A stretch of 64,000 bases of DNA from Billgrantia tianxiuensis (GTDB taxonomy: Bacteria > Pseudomonadota > Gammaproteobacteria > Pseudomonadales > Halomonadaceae): NCBI RefSeq assembly GCF_009834345.1, contig NZ_CP035042.1, positions 2,046,001 to 2,110,000 on the forward strand. The letters run 5' to 3'. Shown piece after piece: positions 27,405-36,831 of the stretch (position 1 is its first letter; every line of letters begins with the position of its first letter). Both the position numbers and the translations under genes were made by a program. Under the pieces are notes generated by a model that did not search any database, was not told the origin of the DNA, and was given only the letters and a program-made list of their open reading frames with translations.

Positions 27405-29012
27405 TTACATCCGGAATACGCCGAAGCGCGTCTCTTGAACCTCGGCATTCATCGCGGCAGCCAGCGACAGCCCCAGCACGTCGCGGGTCTGGGCCGGGTC
27501 GATCACGCCGTCGTCCCACAGCCGGGCGCTGGCGTAGTAGGGGTGGCCCTGGCGCTCGTATTGCTCACGGGTGGGCTGCTTGAAGGCTTCTTCGTCTTCC
27601 TTGCTCCACTCGCGGCCTTCACGCTCGTACTGCTCGCGCTTGACCTGGGCCAGCACGCCGGCGGCTTGTTCGCCGCCCATCACCGAGATGCGCGCGTTGG
27701 GCCACATGAACAGCAGGTTGGGGTCGTAGGCGCGGCCGCACATGCCGTAGTTGCCGGCGCCGAAGCTGCCGCCGATCAGCACGGTGAACTTGGGTACCTT
27801 GGCGCAGGCCACTGCGGTGACGAGCTTGGCGCCGTGCTTGGCGATGCCTTCGTGTTCGTACTTGGAGCCGACCATGAAGCCGGTGATGTTCTGCAGGAAC
27901 ACCAGCGGGATCTTGCGCTGGGCGCACAGCTCGATGAAGTGGGCACCCTTCACCGCGGATTCGGAGAACAGCACGCCGTTGTTGGCGACGATGCCCACCG
28001 GGTAGCCGTGAATGTGGGCGAAGCCGGTGACCAGGGTGTCGCCGTAGTAGCGCTTGAACTCATCGAAGTCGGAGTCGTCGACGATGCGGCCGATCACTTC
28101 GCGCACGTCGAACGGCTTCTTGAGGTCGGTGCCGACGATGCCGTAGAGCTCGCTGGGGTCGAGGCGCGGGGGCTTGGGCTCCTGCATCTTGAGCTGGCCG
28201 CGCTTCTGCCAGTTCAGCCGCGACACGCAGGCGCGGGCGAGCTGCAGGGCGTGGGCGTCGTTCTCGGCGTAGTGGTCGGCCACGCCGCTGATCTTGGCGT
28301 GCACGTCGGCGCCGCCCAGGTCCTCGGCGCTAATGGTCTCGCCGGTGGCGGCCTTCACCAGCGGCGGGCCACCGAGGAAGATGGTGCCCTGCTGCTTGAC
28401 GATGATCGACTCATCGGCCATGGCCGGTACGTAGGCGCCACCGGCAGTGCAGGAGCCCATCACCACGGCGATCTGCGGGATGCCTTCGGCGGAAAGGGTG
28501 GCCTGGTTGTAGAAGATGCGGCCGAAGTGGTCGCGGTCGGGGAATACTTCGTCCTGGCGGGGCAGGAAGGCGCCGCCGGAGTCGACCAGATAGATGCACG
28601 GCAGGCGATGTTTGCGGGCGATCTCCTGGGCGCGGATGTGCTTCTTCACCGTCAGCGGGTAGTAGGTGCCGCCCTTGACGGTGGCGTCGTTGGCTACGAT
28701 CACGCATTCCACGCCACTCACACGGCCGATGCCGGTGACCACGCCGGCGGCGGGCACGTCGCTCTCGTAGACCTCATGGGCGGCCAGTGCCGAGAACTCG
28801 AGGAACGGTGAGCCCTCGTCGATCAGGTGGTCGATGCGGTCGCGCACGAACAGCTTGCCGCGGCTCTCGTGGCGGGCGCGGGCCTTCTCGCCGCCGCCCT
28901 GGCTGATCGCCGCGGTCAGCTCGCGCAGCTTCATCACCTCGTGGCGCATGGCCTTTTCGTTGGCCTGGAAGCCGTCGCTGCGCGGATTGACTTGGGTTGT
29001 CAGGATGGACAT
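27405..29012 (-). CDS. liuB: Methylcrotonyl-CoA carboxylase, carboxyltransferase beta subunit
   Basis: The 535-residue carboxyltransferase transfers CO2 from biotin to 3-methylcrotonyl-CoA. Acyl-CoA carboxyltransferase halves are visible: [21 protein letters not shown] at the N-terminus, [16 protein letters not shown] and [14 protein letters not shown] (N-half), and [21 protein letters not shown] with [18 protein letters not shown] (C-half). ATG 29012 begins [13 protein letters not shown]. It is separated from liuC by 180 pyrimidine-rich bases on the plus strand. Confidence 0.95.
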   Translation of the reverse strand: MSILTTQVNPRSDGFQANEKAMRHEVMKLRELTAAISQGGGEKARARHESRGKLFVRDRIDHLIDEGSPFLEFSALAAHEVYESDVPAAGVVTGIGRVSGVECVIVANDATVKGGTYYPLTVKKHIRAQEIARKHRLPCIYLVDSGGAFLPRQDEVFPDRDHFGRIFYNQATLSAEGIPQIAVVMGSCTAGGAYVPAMADESIIVKQQGTIFLGGPPLVKAATGETISAEDLGGADVHAKISGVADHYAENDAHALQLARACVSRLNWQKRGQLKMQEPKPPRLDPSELYGIVGTDLKKPFDVREVIGRIVDDSDFDEFKRYYGDTLVTGFAHIHGYPVGIVANNGVLFSESAVKGAHFIELCAQRKIPLVFLQNITGFMVGSKYEHEGIAKHGAKLVTAVACAKVPKFTVLIGGSFGAGNYGMCGRAYDPNLLFMWPNARISVMGGEQAAGVLAQVKREQYEREGREWSKEDEEAFKQPTREQYERQGHPYYASARLWDDGVIDPAQTRDVLGLSLAAAMNAEVQETRFGVFRM

Positions 29013-29178
29013 GTTTCGGTTCCTGAACTGGCTCGCGTGACTCGGCACGCGATTTGCTGGGAATTTGGCAAGAGGGGAGAGATAAGAAGGAAGAGATAAG
29101 AAAATCTCTTCGCTCGGCAACGCCTGGTGGCTCCGACTTCTTTTCTTCCCTCTTTCCTCTTCACTCTTCCGTCTTCGG

Positions 29179-30348
29179 TTATGCCGATTCAGTAAAAATT
29201 TCGCGGCCGATCAGCATCCGGCGAATCTCGCTCGTCCCGGCGCCGATCTCGTACAGCTTGGCGTCGCGCAGCAGGCGCCCGGTGGGATACTCGTTGATAT
29301 AGCCGTTGCCGCCGAGCAGCTGGATGGCGTCCAGCGCCACCTGGGTGGCCTTCTCCGCACAGTAGAGGATCACGCCGGCGGCGTCCTTCCTGGAAGTCTG
29401 GCCGCGATCGCAGGCCGCCGCCACGGCGTAGAGGTAGGCGCGGCAGGCGTTCAGCGTGGTGTACATGTCGGCGATCTTGCCCTGCACCAGTTGGAATTCG
29501 CCGATGGACTGGTTGAACTGCTTGCGCTCGTGAACGTAGGGCACTACCACGTCCATGGCCGCTTGCATGATGCCGATGGGGCCGGCGGCGAGCACGGTGC
29601 GCTCGTAGTCCAGGCCGCTCATCAGCACGCGCACGCCCTTGCCTTCCTCACCCAGCACGTTCTCGACCGGCACTTCGCAGTCCTGGAACACCAGCTCGCA
29701 GGTGTTGGAGCCGCGCATGCCCAGCTTGTCGAGCTTCTGGGCGGTGGAGAAACCGGGCATGCCTTTCTCGATGATGAAGGCGGTGATGCCCTTGGAGCCG
29801 GCTTCCGGGTCGGTCTTGGCGTAGACCACCAGCACGTCGGCGTCGGGGCCGTTGGTGATCCACATCTTGTTGCCGTTGAGCACGTAGTGGTCGCCTTCAC
29901 GCCGTGCGCGCAGTTTCATCGAAACCACGTCGGAACCGGCGCCCGGCTCGGACATGGCCAGCGCGCCGACGTGCTCGCCGCTGATCAGCTTGGGCAGGTA
30001 TTTGGCCTTCTGCTCGGCATTGGCATTGATCTTGAGCTGGTTCACGCACAGGTTGGAGTGGGCGCCGTAGGAGAGGCCCACCGAGGCGCTGGCCCGGGAG
30101 ATCTCCTCCATGGCGATGCAGTGCGCCAGGTAGCCCATGCCGGTGCCGCCATCCTCTTCCGGCACGGTGATGCCGAGCAGGCCCATGTCGCCGAACTTCT
30201 GCCACAGGTCGTTGGGGAACTCGTTCTTCTCGTCGATCTCGGCGGCGCGCGGGGCGATCTCGTCGCGGGCGAAGGCGTTGACCTGGTCGCGCAGCATGTT
30301 GAGTTCGTCGTCGAGGCCGAAGTCGAGGGGCTTGTAGGCGGTCAGCAT
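29179..30348 (-). CDS. liuA: Isovaleryl-CoA dehydrogenase
   Basis: The 389-residue acyl-CoA dehydrogenase oxidises isovaleryl-CoA to 3-methylcrotonyl-CoA using FAD and passes electrons to ETF. The signatures [16 protein letters not shown] and the C-terminal [35 protein letters not shown] are present. The catalytic Glu of isovaleryl-CoA dehydrogenases lies in the Tyr-Glu of [14 protein letters not shown], which is kept here. GGGAGTT precedes ATG 30348. It is the first gene of the liu operon; a MerR-type liuR regulator, common in other bacteria, is not next to it. Confidence 0.95.
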   Translation of the reverse strand: MLTAYKPLDFGLDDELNMLRDQVNAFARDEIAPRAAEIDEKNEFPNDLWQKFGDMGLLGITVPEEDGGTGMGYLAHCIAMEEISRASASVGLSYGAHSNLCVNQLKINANAEQKAKYLPKLISGEHVGALAMSEPGAGSDVVSMKLRARREGDHYVLNGNKMWITNGPDADVLVVYAKTDPEAGSKGITAFIIEKGMPGFSTAQKLDKLGMRGSNTCELVFQDCEVPVENVLGEEGKGVRVLMSGLDYERTVLAAGPIGIMQAAMDVVVPYVHERKQFNQSIGEFQLVQGKIADMYTTLNACRAYLYAVAAACDRGQTSRKDAAGVILYCAEKATQVALDAIQLLGGNGYINEYPTGRLLRDAKLYEIGAGTSEIRRMLIGREIFTESA

Positions 30349-30588
30349 GGCGGAACTCCCTGTGATTGTGTCGGTCGCTGGTGATTCTGGCATTGGCGCA
30401 ACGGTGGGGTGCGCGGCCGTCTGGCGGTGCAAGTCGCGCAGGCGCGGCTCGCAGTGCTATTCACGAATGCTACAAGACTAGGCGAGGTTTACGTTAACGT
30501 AAAGTGCAGCTTTTGGGGTGTGCGACGAAAGTCGAGCGGATAAGAGGGGAGCAAAATAGAAGGGAAACAAAATAGGGGGAGGCAAGAA

Positions 30589-30627
30589 CGCCACCGGCCC
30601 AAGGGTACAAGTCTAGGGCCGGTGGCG
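30589..30627 (-). terminator. Hairpin after sbtA, probable terminator
   Basis: A perfect 12-base-pair stem CGCCACCGGCCC / GGGCCGGTGGCG with a 15-base loop lies 11 bases after the stop of the bicarbonate transporter gene. The T run on the minus strand is short (TTCTTGCC), so termination may be partial. Confidence 0.6.
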
Positions 30628-30637
30628 CGGGGCTGGT

Positions 30638-31576
30638 TCAACGCAGTATCAGGGCCAACTGATAGTAGATAGGGATGCCCACGAGCACGTTGAGCGGGAA
30701 GGTGAAGCCCAGTGAGGCCAGCATGGCCAGCCCGATGTTGGCCTGGGGAATGGCGGTGCGCATGGCGGCCGGTGCGGCGATGTACGAGGCGCTGGCGGCG
30801 AGTGCCGTGAGGATCATCAGCGAACCCATGGGCAGCCCGAGGATCAGGCCGACGCTCAGGCCGGCCATGGCCAGGCAGAACGGTGCCACCAGGGCGAAGG
30901 TGAGCAGGCGCCAATGGAACCAGGGGATGGGGCGCAGGGTTTCCGCCGCGGTCAGGCCCATTTGCAGCAGGAATAGGGCGAGCACCGCATGGAAGGCACC
31001 CATGAACAGCTCGGTAACGGCGGCGCCTTCCCCGGGGCCGTACATGGCACCGATCACGGCACCGCCGGCCAGCAGGATCACGCCGCGGTTGGTCAGGGTC
31101 TCGTGCCAGATCCCCTGGAGCGCTTCGCCTGCCTCCTTGCCGGCATGGCGGCGGTAGAGCGCGATGGCGACCATGATCGCCGGCAGCTCCATCATTACCA
31201 GGTAGAGCGTGACCTCGGCACCGATGGGCAGGGCGCGGCTCTCGGCGAAGGCCAGTGCCACGGCGAAGGTGCCGGCGCTCACCGAGCCGTAGTGGGCGGC
31301 AATGCTGGCGCTGTCGGCGGGAGAGAGGCGCACCAGTCGGCGCAGGATCGGCATCAGCACCAGCGGAATCAGTGCGCCAAGAGCGGCCACCGCGAGCAGT
31401 TCGGGCACCAGCGACCAGCGCAGGTTGCCGTAAAGCGACATGCCGCCCTTCAGACCGATGGTCAGCATCAGCAGCAGGCTCAGGGTGTCGTAGGCGGCCT
31501 TGGGAATGGTCAGGTCGGACTTGACGATCCCGGCGAGCAGGCCGAGCAGAAAGAACATCACGACGATATCGGGCAT
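30638..31576 (-). CDS. Sodium-dependent bicarbonate transporter, SbtA family
   Basis: The 312-residue protein consists almost entirely of membrane helices (about ten), with the SbtA-family (formerly DUF897) segments MFFLLGLLAGIVKSDLTIP at the start, LTIGLKGG and HYGSVSAGTFAVALAF in the middle, and ASASYIAAPAAMRTAIPQAN near the end, the inverted-repeat counterpart. Members import bicarbonate with sodium in cyanobacteria; heterotroph homologues likely supply bicarbonate for carboxylases or handle related anions. The divergent LysR gene resembles the CbbR/CmpR group and is its likely regulator. Confidence 0.85.
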   Translation of the reverse strand: MPDIVVMFFLLGLLAGIVKSDLTIPKAAYDTLSLLLMLTIGLKGGMSLYGNLRWSLVPELLAVAALGALIPLVLMPILRRLVRLSPADSASIAAHYGSVSAGTFAVALAFAESRALPIGAEVTLYLVMMELPAIMVAIALYRRHAGKEAGEALQGIWHETLTNRGVILLAGGAVIGAMYGPGEGAAVTELFMGAFHAVLALFLLQMGLTAAETLRPIPWFHWRLLTFALVAPFCLAMAGLSVGLILGLPMGSLMILTALAASASYIAAPAAMRTAIPQANIGLAMLASLGFTFPLNVLVGIPIYYQLALILR

Positions 31577-31708
31577 GGGGCTCTCTTCTTCTGGAGTCGC
31601 ACAGGCAGGGTAGTCGCGGATTGTGAGGAGTGCCGGATATTGATTCCAATAGAATGTAACCGGCCTTAGTATAGTGAATTACCTATGCAATGCTTCGGAA
31701 CCGCTTCC

Positions 31709-32662
31709 ATGAACGTGCGCCATCTCACGTTTCGCCTGCTGCAGGTCTATGTCGCCGTGGTGCGCAGCGGCTCGGTCAGCGAGGCGGCTCGCCAGCTCCA
31801 CCTGACCCAGCCGACCGTTTCCCAGCAGCTGAAACGGCTGAGTGAGGCGGTCGGGGAGCCGTTGTTGGTCATGCGGCAAGGGCGCTTGGCGGCGACCGAG
31901 GCGGGGCGGGAGCTCTACCGGGCCAGCCGTGAGGTGCTAGGCCGCTTCGATGACTTCCAGGATTACCTCGAGGCGCTGCGTGGCGGCGAGCGGGGCCGCT
32001 TCAGCATCGCCTTGGTCAACACCGCCCAGTACGTGCTGCCGCGCCTGCTCGGCCCTTATAGTCATGCCTTTCCCGATGTCGACGTGACCCTGCATATCGG
32101 CAACCGCCGCCAGATGCTGACGCGCTTCGAACGCCAGGACGACGACCTCTACGTGTTCAGCCACCCGCCATCGCTGGCCCATGCCCTGGCCGGACGTTTC
32201 CTGCGTAATCCGCTGGTGGTGGTGGCACCGCAGGGGCACCCCATGGCGAAGCGTGAGCGGATCGCCATGGGTGAACTGCTGGAAGAGCGCTTCCTGCTGC
32301 GCGAACCGGGCTCGGCCACACGCATGATGTTCGAGAGCTGGTTGCAGGAGCATGGCCTGTCGCTGGGGCCGACCCTGCAGATGGCCAGTAACGAGGCGAT
32401 TCGCGTGGGCGTGGCGGCCGGCATGGGGCTGGCCGTGCTCTCCGAGCACGTGCTGCCGCCGGAACACCCCGATATCGTGATTCTGCCGGTGACCGATTTC
32501 CCCATCGAGAGCCACTGGCAGTTCATCGTGCGCCGCGACCGCCGCCTGCCTCACGCCGCGCTGGGCTTTCTGCGCTTCGCCTCGGGGCATCTCGACGAGT
32601 GCGTCGAGCCGCGCTTCGTGGCCAATGAGTTGGAGGGACTGCTGGCACGGCTGGCAGCTTAG
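31709..32662 (+). CDS. LysR-family transcriptional regulator (CbbR-like)
   Basis: The 317-residue protein has an N-terminal winged helix-turn-helix (FRLLQVYVAVVRSGSVSEAARQLHLTQPTVSQQLKRL) and a two-lobe effector domain containing GRFSIALVNTAQYVLPRLLG. I chose ATG 31709 because LysR proteins normally begin only a few residues before the helix-turn-helix; ATG 31685 would add eight residues and has no better ribosome site. It is divergent from sbtA across 132 bases and upstream of the first TctC gene by 110 bases, so it may control either. CbbR/CmpR proteins sense carbon status, which fits sbtA. Confidence 0.85.
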   Translation: MNVRHLTFRLLQVYVAVVRSGSVSEAARQLHLTQPTVSQQLKRLSEAVGEPLLVMRQGRLAATEAGRELYRASREVLGRFDDFQDYLEALRGGERGRFSIALVNTAQYVLPRLLGPYSHAFPDVDVTLHIGNRRQMLTRFERQDDDLYVFSHPPSLAHALAGRFLRNPLVVVAPQGHPMAKRERIAMGELLEERFLLREPGSATRMMFESWLQEHGLSLGPTLQMASNEAIRVGVAAGMGLAVLSEHVLPPEHPDIVILPVTDFPIESHWQFIVRRDRRLPHAALGFLRFASGHLDECVEPRFVANELEGLLARLAA

Positions 32663-32772
32663 ACAATGGTCGAATGCAGGAGGCATGCAAGGTTGGTGAC
32701 AGGTTGGCCCTCTAGAGTTGGAGCTGCCGGGGCAAGCCCCGGCAAGAAACCAACAATGAGGATGTACACGCC

Positions 32773-33780
32773 ATGTTCGAACGAATTGCACAGACCGGTC
32801 GGAAGGTGCTCATGACCGGCACCCTTGCAGCCCTGCTGGCTTCGCTAACGATGACGGCCCCCGTGGCGGCCGACGAGTTCCCGGATCGGCCCATGGATCT
32901 GGTGGTGGGCTTCGGTACCGGCGGCAGCGCGGATCGCATGACGCGTGCCATGTCCAACTTCCTCTCCGAAGAGATGGGTGTTCCGGTGCGTGTCACCAAC
33001 CGCCCGGGAGCGGGCACCCAGGTTTCCGCCAATTACATCCTGTCGCGGCCGGACGATGGCTATACCCTGTATGCCTCCACCTTCGCGCCGTACCTGACCA
33101 ATACCATCCTGACGGGCGGGGCGGAGTACGCCATCGACGACTTCTCCTTCATCAATTTCCAGTGGTTCGATCTCGACCTGATCGCCGCCAACAAGGACAG
33201 CGGCTTCGAGGATCTGCCCTCGCTGCTGGAGGAGATTCGCGACAACCCGGGCCAGGTGCGTGCCTCCGTGGTGCAGGGTTCGGCGGGTCACCTGATGGTG
33301 CGGCTGCTGCTCGAAGAGGCGGGCATCCCTCAGGAGAATCTCAACCTGGTGACCTACAACAGCGGCGGCGAGGCCCGTTCCGCCGTGGCCGGCGGCCAGG
33401 TGCACTTCACCTCCATCAGCGCCGAGGGTAGCGAGGGTATCCGCGAGTTCCTCACGCCGTTGGCGGTCATCAACGATGAGCGCATCGACCAGTGGGATGC
33501 GCCGCCCATCAACGAGGCGCTCGAGCCGATGGACCTCGAAGTGCCGGTGCTGCAGGGCTCGATGCGCGGCTTTGCCGTCAGCAGCGAGATGGAGCGCCAG
33601 TACCCCGAGCGCTTCGAGGCACTCTCCGAGGCGATCCAGAACACCCTGGCGCGCAAGGATGTCCAGGACCATCTCGCCTCGAACGACATCGGCGGTGTCT
33701 GGGTCGGCCCCGAGCGCTCCAACGAGCTGATGCGCGAGAACTATGAAATCTTCGAGCAGTACGCCCACCTGCTGAACTGA
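32773..33780 (+). CDS. tctC: Tripartite tricarboxylate transporter substrate-binding protein (TctC), copy 1
   Basis: The 335-residue periplasmic binding protein has a signal peptide cleaved near PVAADEFPDRP. The mature N-terminus has the Bug/TctC signature: P-x-x-P(M/I)-x-(L/I)-V-V-G-F followed by GTGGSADRMTRAMSNFL, and VTNRPGAGTQVSANYILSRPDDGYTL. It captures a carboxylated substrate for the TctB/TctA membrane pair that follows. The substrate is unknown. Confidence 0.92.
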   Translation: MFERIAQTGRKVLMTGTLAALLASLTMTAPVAADEFPDRPMDLVVGFGTGGSADRMTRAMSNFLSEEMGVPVRVTNRPGAGTQVSANYILSRPDDGYTLYASTFAPYLTNTILTGGAEYAIDDFSFINFQWFDLDLIAANKDSGFEDLPSLLEEIRDNPGQVRASVVQGSAGHLMVRLLLEEAGIPQENLNLVTYNSGGEARSAVAGGQVHFTSISAEGSEGIREFLTPLAVINDERIDQWDAPPINEALEPMDLEVPVLQGSMRGFAVSSEMERQYPERFEALSEAIQNTLARKDVQDHLASNDIGGVWVGPERSNELMRENYEIFEQYAHLLN

Positions 33781-33838
33781 ATCCTTCCGTACGTTGCGGT
33801 CCCGGTCAGAGCTGGCCGGGACCGCCTGGAGTCGTCCC

Positions 33839-34294
33839 ATGTCCACCAACAAACGCGACTATGGGGACCTGCTGGTCCTCATGGCCCTGGCCGGCTTTAC
33901 CCTGTGGTACCTGCTGGACGCCATTCGGGTCTCGTCGGCTGTCCAGAACCTCCTGCTGATTCTCCCGCTTTCCCTCGTGGTGCTGGCCATCGTGCTGCTG
34001 GAGGCGGTGCTGCGCCTGAAGCACGGCACCTTGTTCCAGCGCCAGGGGGAGGAAGGGGAGCCGCTCTACCGCACGTTGCCCGTGGTGGGGCTCTTCGCCG
34101 CCTATGTGATTTCGCTCGAGACGCTGGGGTTCGATGTGGCCACGGTGGTGTTCGTTGCGCTGTTCCTGCTGCTCAAGGGGGAGCGCAACTGGCTGCTGCT
34201 GGGAGGCTATAGCCTGGTCTTCGGTTTCGGCGTGGCGTTCTTCTTCGCCGAGATGCTGCCCTATCCCATGCACATGCTGGTCCTGCCTGACTGA
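33839..34294 (+). CDS. tctB: Tripartite tricarboxylate transporter small membrane subunit (TctB), copy 1
   Basis: The 151-residue protein has four membrane helices (about residues 10-27, 35-54, 75-92 and 105-145 as two close helices), as usual for TctB. The family has little sequence conservation; assignment rests on topology and its place between tctC and tctA. ATG 33839 begins MSTNKRDYGDLLV. The next gene starts 11 bases downstream. Confidence 0.88.
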   Translation: MSTNKRDYGDLLVLMALAGFTLWYLLDAIRVSSAVQNLLLILPLSLVVLAIVLLEAVLRLKHGTLFQRQGEEGEPLYRTLPVVGLFAAYVISLETLGFDVATVVFVALFLLLKGERNWLLLGGYSLVFGFGVAFFFAEMLPYPMHMLVLPD

Positions 34295-34305
34295 GGAGCG
34301 ACACC

Positions 34306-35814
34306 ATGATCGATCTTGCCGCCGTCGAGCAGGGGCTGGCCCTGCTGTTCTCGAGTTTCGCGCCGTGGATGGTCGTCGTCCCCGGCATCGTCATCGGCCT
34401 GATCTTCGGCGCCACGCCGGGCCTGCAGATCTCCATGGCCATGGCGATCTTCCTGCCCATGACGCTGTACATGGACTTCGTGCAGGCCATGCTCTTCCTC
34501 ACCGCGATCTTCACCGGGGGCTCCTTCGGTAGCGGCATCCCGGCCATCCTGATGAACATACCCGGTACCTCCTCGGCCATTGCCACTGCCTTCGATGGCT
34601 ACCCCATGGCGCGCCAGGGCAAGCACAACCAGGCGTTGGGCGTGGCACTGGCATCGTCGGTGATCGGCGTGCTGATGGGCTACCTGATCCTGTTCGTGAT
34701 GATCCAGCCGCTCTCCTTCATGGTGTTGAAGCTGGGGCCGGCGGAGATGTTCGCCATCATCCTGTGGGGCATGACGCTGATCGCCAGCCTCAGGGGCGAG
34801 CAGATGCTCAAGGGGCTGATGGCCGGTTTCGTGGGCATGCTGGTGGGCACCATCGGCTTCAACGAGCTGGGCATGGCCAGGGGCACCATGGGCCAGACCT
34901 ACCTGCTCGACGGGGTGCCGGTGATCCCCGCGATGATGGGCATGTTCGCCGCCTCGGAGCTGTTCAAGCTCGCCAACAAGGGCTACATCGTCGAATCCGA
35001 GGCCTCGCGCAAGGTGCGGATCGGGGAGATCTTCCAGGGCTTCAAGATGGCCGTGACCTACCCCTGGGTACTGATTCGCGGCGGGCTGATCGGCGTGTTC
35101 GTCGGTGCCGTGCCGGGCGTGGGCTCGTCGGTCTCGAACCTGCTCTCCTACGTGGAAACGCAGCGCCGCGACGAGGATCCTTCCTCGTTCGGCAAGGGCA
35201 ACCCCAAGGGGGTGGTGGCGTCGGAGTCGGCCAACAGCACTTCCGAGGCGGGTTCCATGGCGACCCTGCTCGCGCTGGGCATTCCGGGCGGCGGCGCCAC
35301 CGCGGTGATGCTGGCGGCCTTCGCCATGCACAACATCACCGGCGGGCCGCAGTTCATCCGTCAGCAGACCGACGTGGTCTACGCGATCATCTTTGCCAAC
35401 TTCGCCCAGGTGTTCCTGCTGATGGTGATCGGGCTGCTGTTCATTCCGCTGCTGGCCAACATCGTCAAGGTGCCGATGCGCTACCTGATCCCCTCGGTGC
35501 TGGTGCTGGCGGTGATGGGCTCCTTCGGCCTGACCGGCAACATGACCGGCCCCGCCACGGTGCTGATCTTCGCGGTGGTAGGGTGGTTGCTGCGTCACTA
35601 CGGCTATTCGGTGCCCGCCGCGGTGATCGGCATGCTGCTGGGAGCGATGGCGGAGAAATCGCTGCTGCACTCCTACCAGATCAGCGGTGGCGACTTGGCC
35701 TACGTGTTCGAGCGGCCAGTGACCATGATCATCCTGGCGCTGCTGTTGGTATCGCTGTTCGGTCAGCGCCTGGTGGGCTGGTTCAGAAACCGCCAGCGCG
35801 TGGCCAGCGCCTGA
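34306..35814 (+). CDS. tctA: Tripartite tricarboxylate transporter large membrane subunit (TctA), copy 1
   Basis: The 502-residue permease has about twelve helices and both TctA glycine motifs: GLIFGATPGLQISMAMAIFLP with TGGSFGSGIPAILMNIPGTSSA in the first half, and GVFVGAVPGVGSSVSNLLSY with ALGIPGGGATAVMLAAFAMH in the second. These inverted-repeat motifs form the substrate path. It shares an operon with tctC1 and tctB1, and the abrB gene starts three bases after its stop. Confidence 0.95.
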   Translation: MIDLAAVEQGLALLFSSFAPWMVVVPGIVIGLIFGATPGLQISMAMAIFLPMTLYMDFVQAMLFLTAIFTGGSFGSGIPAILMNIPGTSSAIATAFDGYPMARQGKHNQALGVALASSVIGVLMGYLILFVMIQPLSFMVLKLGPAEMFAIILWGMTLIASLRGEQMLKGLMAGFVGMLVGTIGFNELGMARGTMGQTYLLDGVPVIPAMMGMFAASELFKLANKGYIVESEASRKVRIGEIFQGFKMAVTYPWVLIRGGLIGVFVGAVPGVGSSVSNLLSYVETQRRDEDPSSFGKGNPKGVVASESANSTSEAGSMATLLALGIPGGGATAVMLAAFAMHNITGGPQFIRQQTDVVYAIIFANFAQVFLLMVIGLLFIPLLANIVKVPMRYLIPSVLVLAVMGSFGLTGNMTGPATVLIFAVVGWLLRHYGYSVPAAVIGMLLGAMAEKSLLHSYQISGGDLAYVFERPVTMIILALLLVSLFGQRLVGWFRNRQRVASA

Positions 35815-35817
35815 TCG

Positions 35818-36831
35818 ATGGCGCAACGTACCGTTTCGACATTACTGATCGGGGCTCTGGGCGGGGGCATTGCCGCCCTTGTCTCACTGCCCATGGCCTG
35901 GATGCTGGGGCCGCTCTTCGCGGTACTGATCGCTTCGCTAGCCGGCGTGAAAGCAGGTATCGACAAGCGTCTGCATCGCTGCTCCATCGCCATGCTGGGG
36001 CTGTTCATCGGCAACCGTATCGAGCTGGGTGAGCTGTGGCATCTGCTGGAGTGGTACCCCAGCGTGCTGACCATGCTCGCCTACATGGCCGTGATGCTGG
36101 CGGGAGGCGCCTGGCTGTTCTCCGCCAGCGGCATGAGCCGGCTGAGCGCCGTGTTCTGTTCCTTCCCGGGCAGCATGAACGCCACGGTCATTCTGGCCGA
36201 GCGCCTGGGCGTCGATATTCGCTGGATCGCTATCACTCATGCTATGCGCCTGGTCATCGTGGTGGCTTCCGCGGCCTTCATGGCCAGCTACCTGGCCGGT
36301 GGCATTGTGCTCGGCGAGGGCAACGGGGTGGGCTGGCAGGACATCTCGTTGCTGGTGCTGGCCCCGGCCTCCTGGTGGCTGGGCAGGCTGTTGCGCTTTC
36401 CGCTGCCGGAATTCCTCGGGCCCATGGCCGTGGGGGCGGTGCTGTCGACGCTGGGCCATGGCGTGGCGCTGCCCGACATGCTGCTGGTGGCGACCTTCCT
36501 GGTGTTGGGCAGCTCGGTGGGGGCGCGCTTTGCCGGTACGCCTTGGCAGCGGATCGTCCAGGTTGGCCGTTACGGCCTGCTGTTCGGACTCTATGCCGTG
36601 CTGATGGCGGTGGTCGCCGCCTGGCTGCTGTCGACCTTCACCCCGCACACCTTCATCGCCGCTCTGCTGGCGCTGCTGCCGGGCGGGGTGGGGGAGATGG
36701 CGGTGATCGCGGTGGCGCTGGATGTCGATCCCATCTATGTGGTGACGCACCACGTGCTGCGCCTGCTGCTGTTGATTCTTGCCACGCCGTTCTTCATTTC
36801 GCTGGGCCGGCGGCTGGCGAACAAGGCTTAG
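35818..36831 (+). CDS. AbrB-family membrane protein linked to TctCBA
   Basis: The 337-residue protein has about ten helices and two similar halves (PMAWMLGPLFAVLI and PLPEFLGPMAVGAVLSTLG), the duplicated Gate-like AbrB permease fold once annotated as ammonia monooxygenase regulators. MALPGGVGEMA-type sequence is seen here as LALLPGGVGEMAVIAVALD. These genes are often next to TTT transporters; their transport role is unproven. It is cotranscribed with tctA1, and its 3' end overlaps the convergent kinase gene by 38 bases. Confidence 0.85.
   Translation: MAQRTVSTLLIGALGGGIAALVSLPMAWMLGPLFAVLIASLAGVKAGIDKRLHRCSIAMLGLFIGNRIELGELWHLLEWYPSVLTMLAYMAVMLAGGAWLFSASGMSRLSAVFCSFPGSMNATVILAERLGVDIRWIAITHAMRLVIVVASAAFMASYLAGGIVLGEGNGVGWQDISLLVLAPASWWLGRLLRFPLPEFLGPMAVGAVLSTLGHGVALPDMLLVATFLVLGSSVGARFAGTPWQRIVQVGRYGLLFGLYAVLMAVVAAWLLSTFTPHTFIAALLALLPGGVGEMAVIAVALDVDPIYVVTHHVLRLLLLILATPFFISLGRRLANKA

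Noticed and set aside
26889..28811. 640-codon plus-strand frame opposite liuB and liuC
   Set aside because: Antisense shadow caused by codon bias of two well-supported genes; low-complexity translation.
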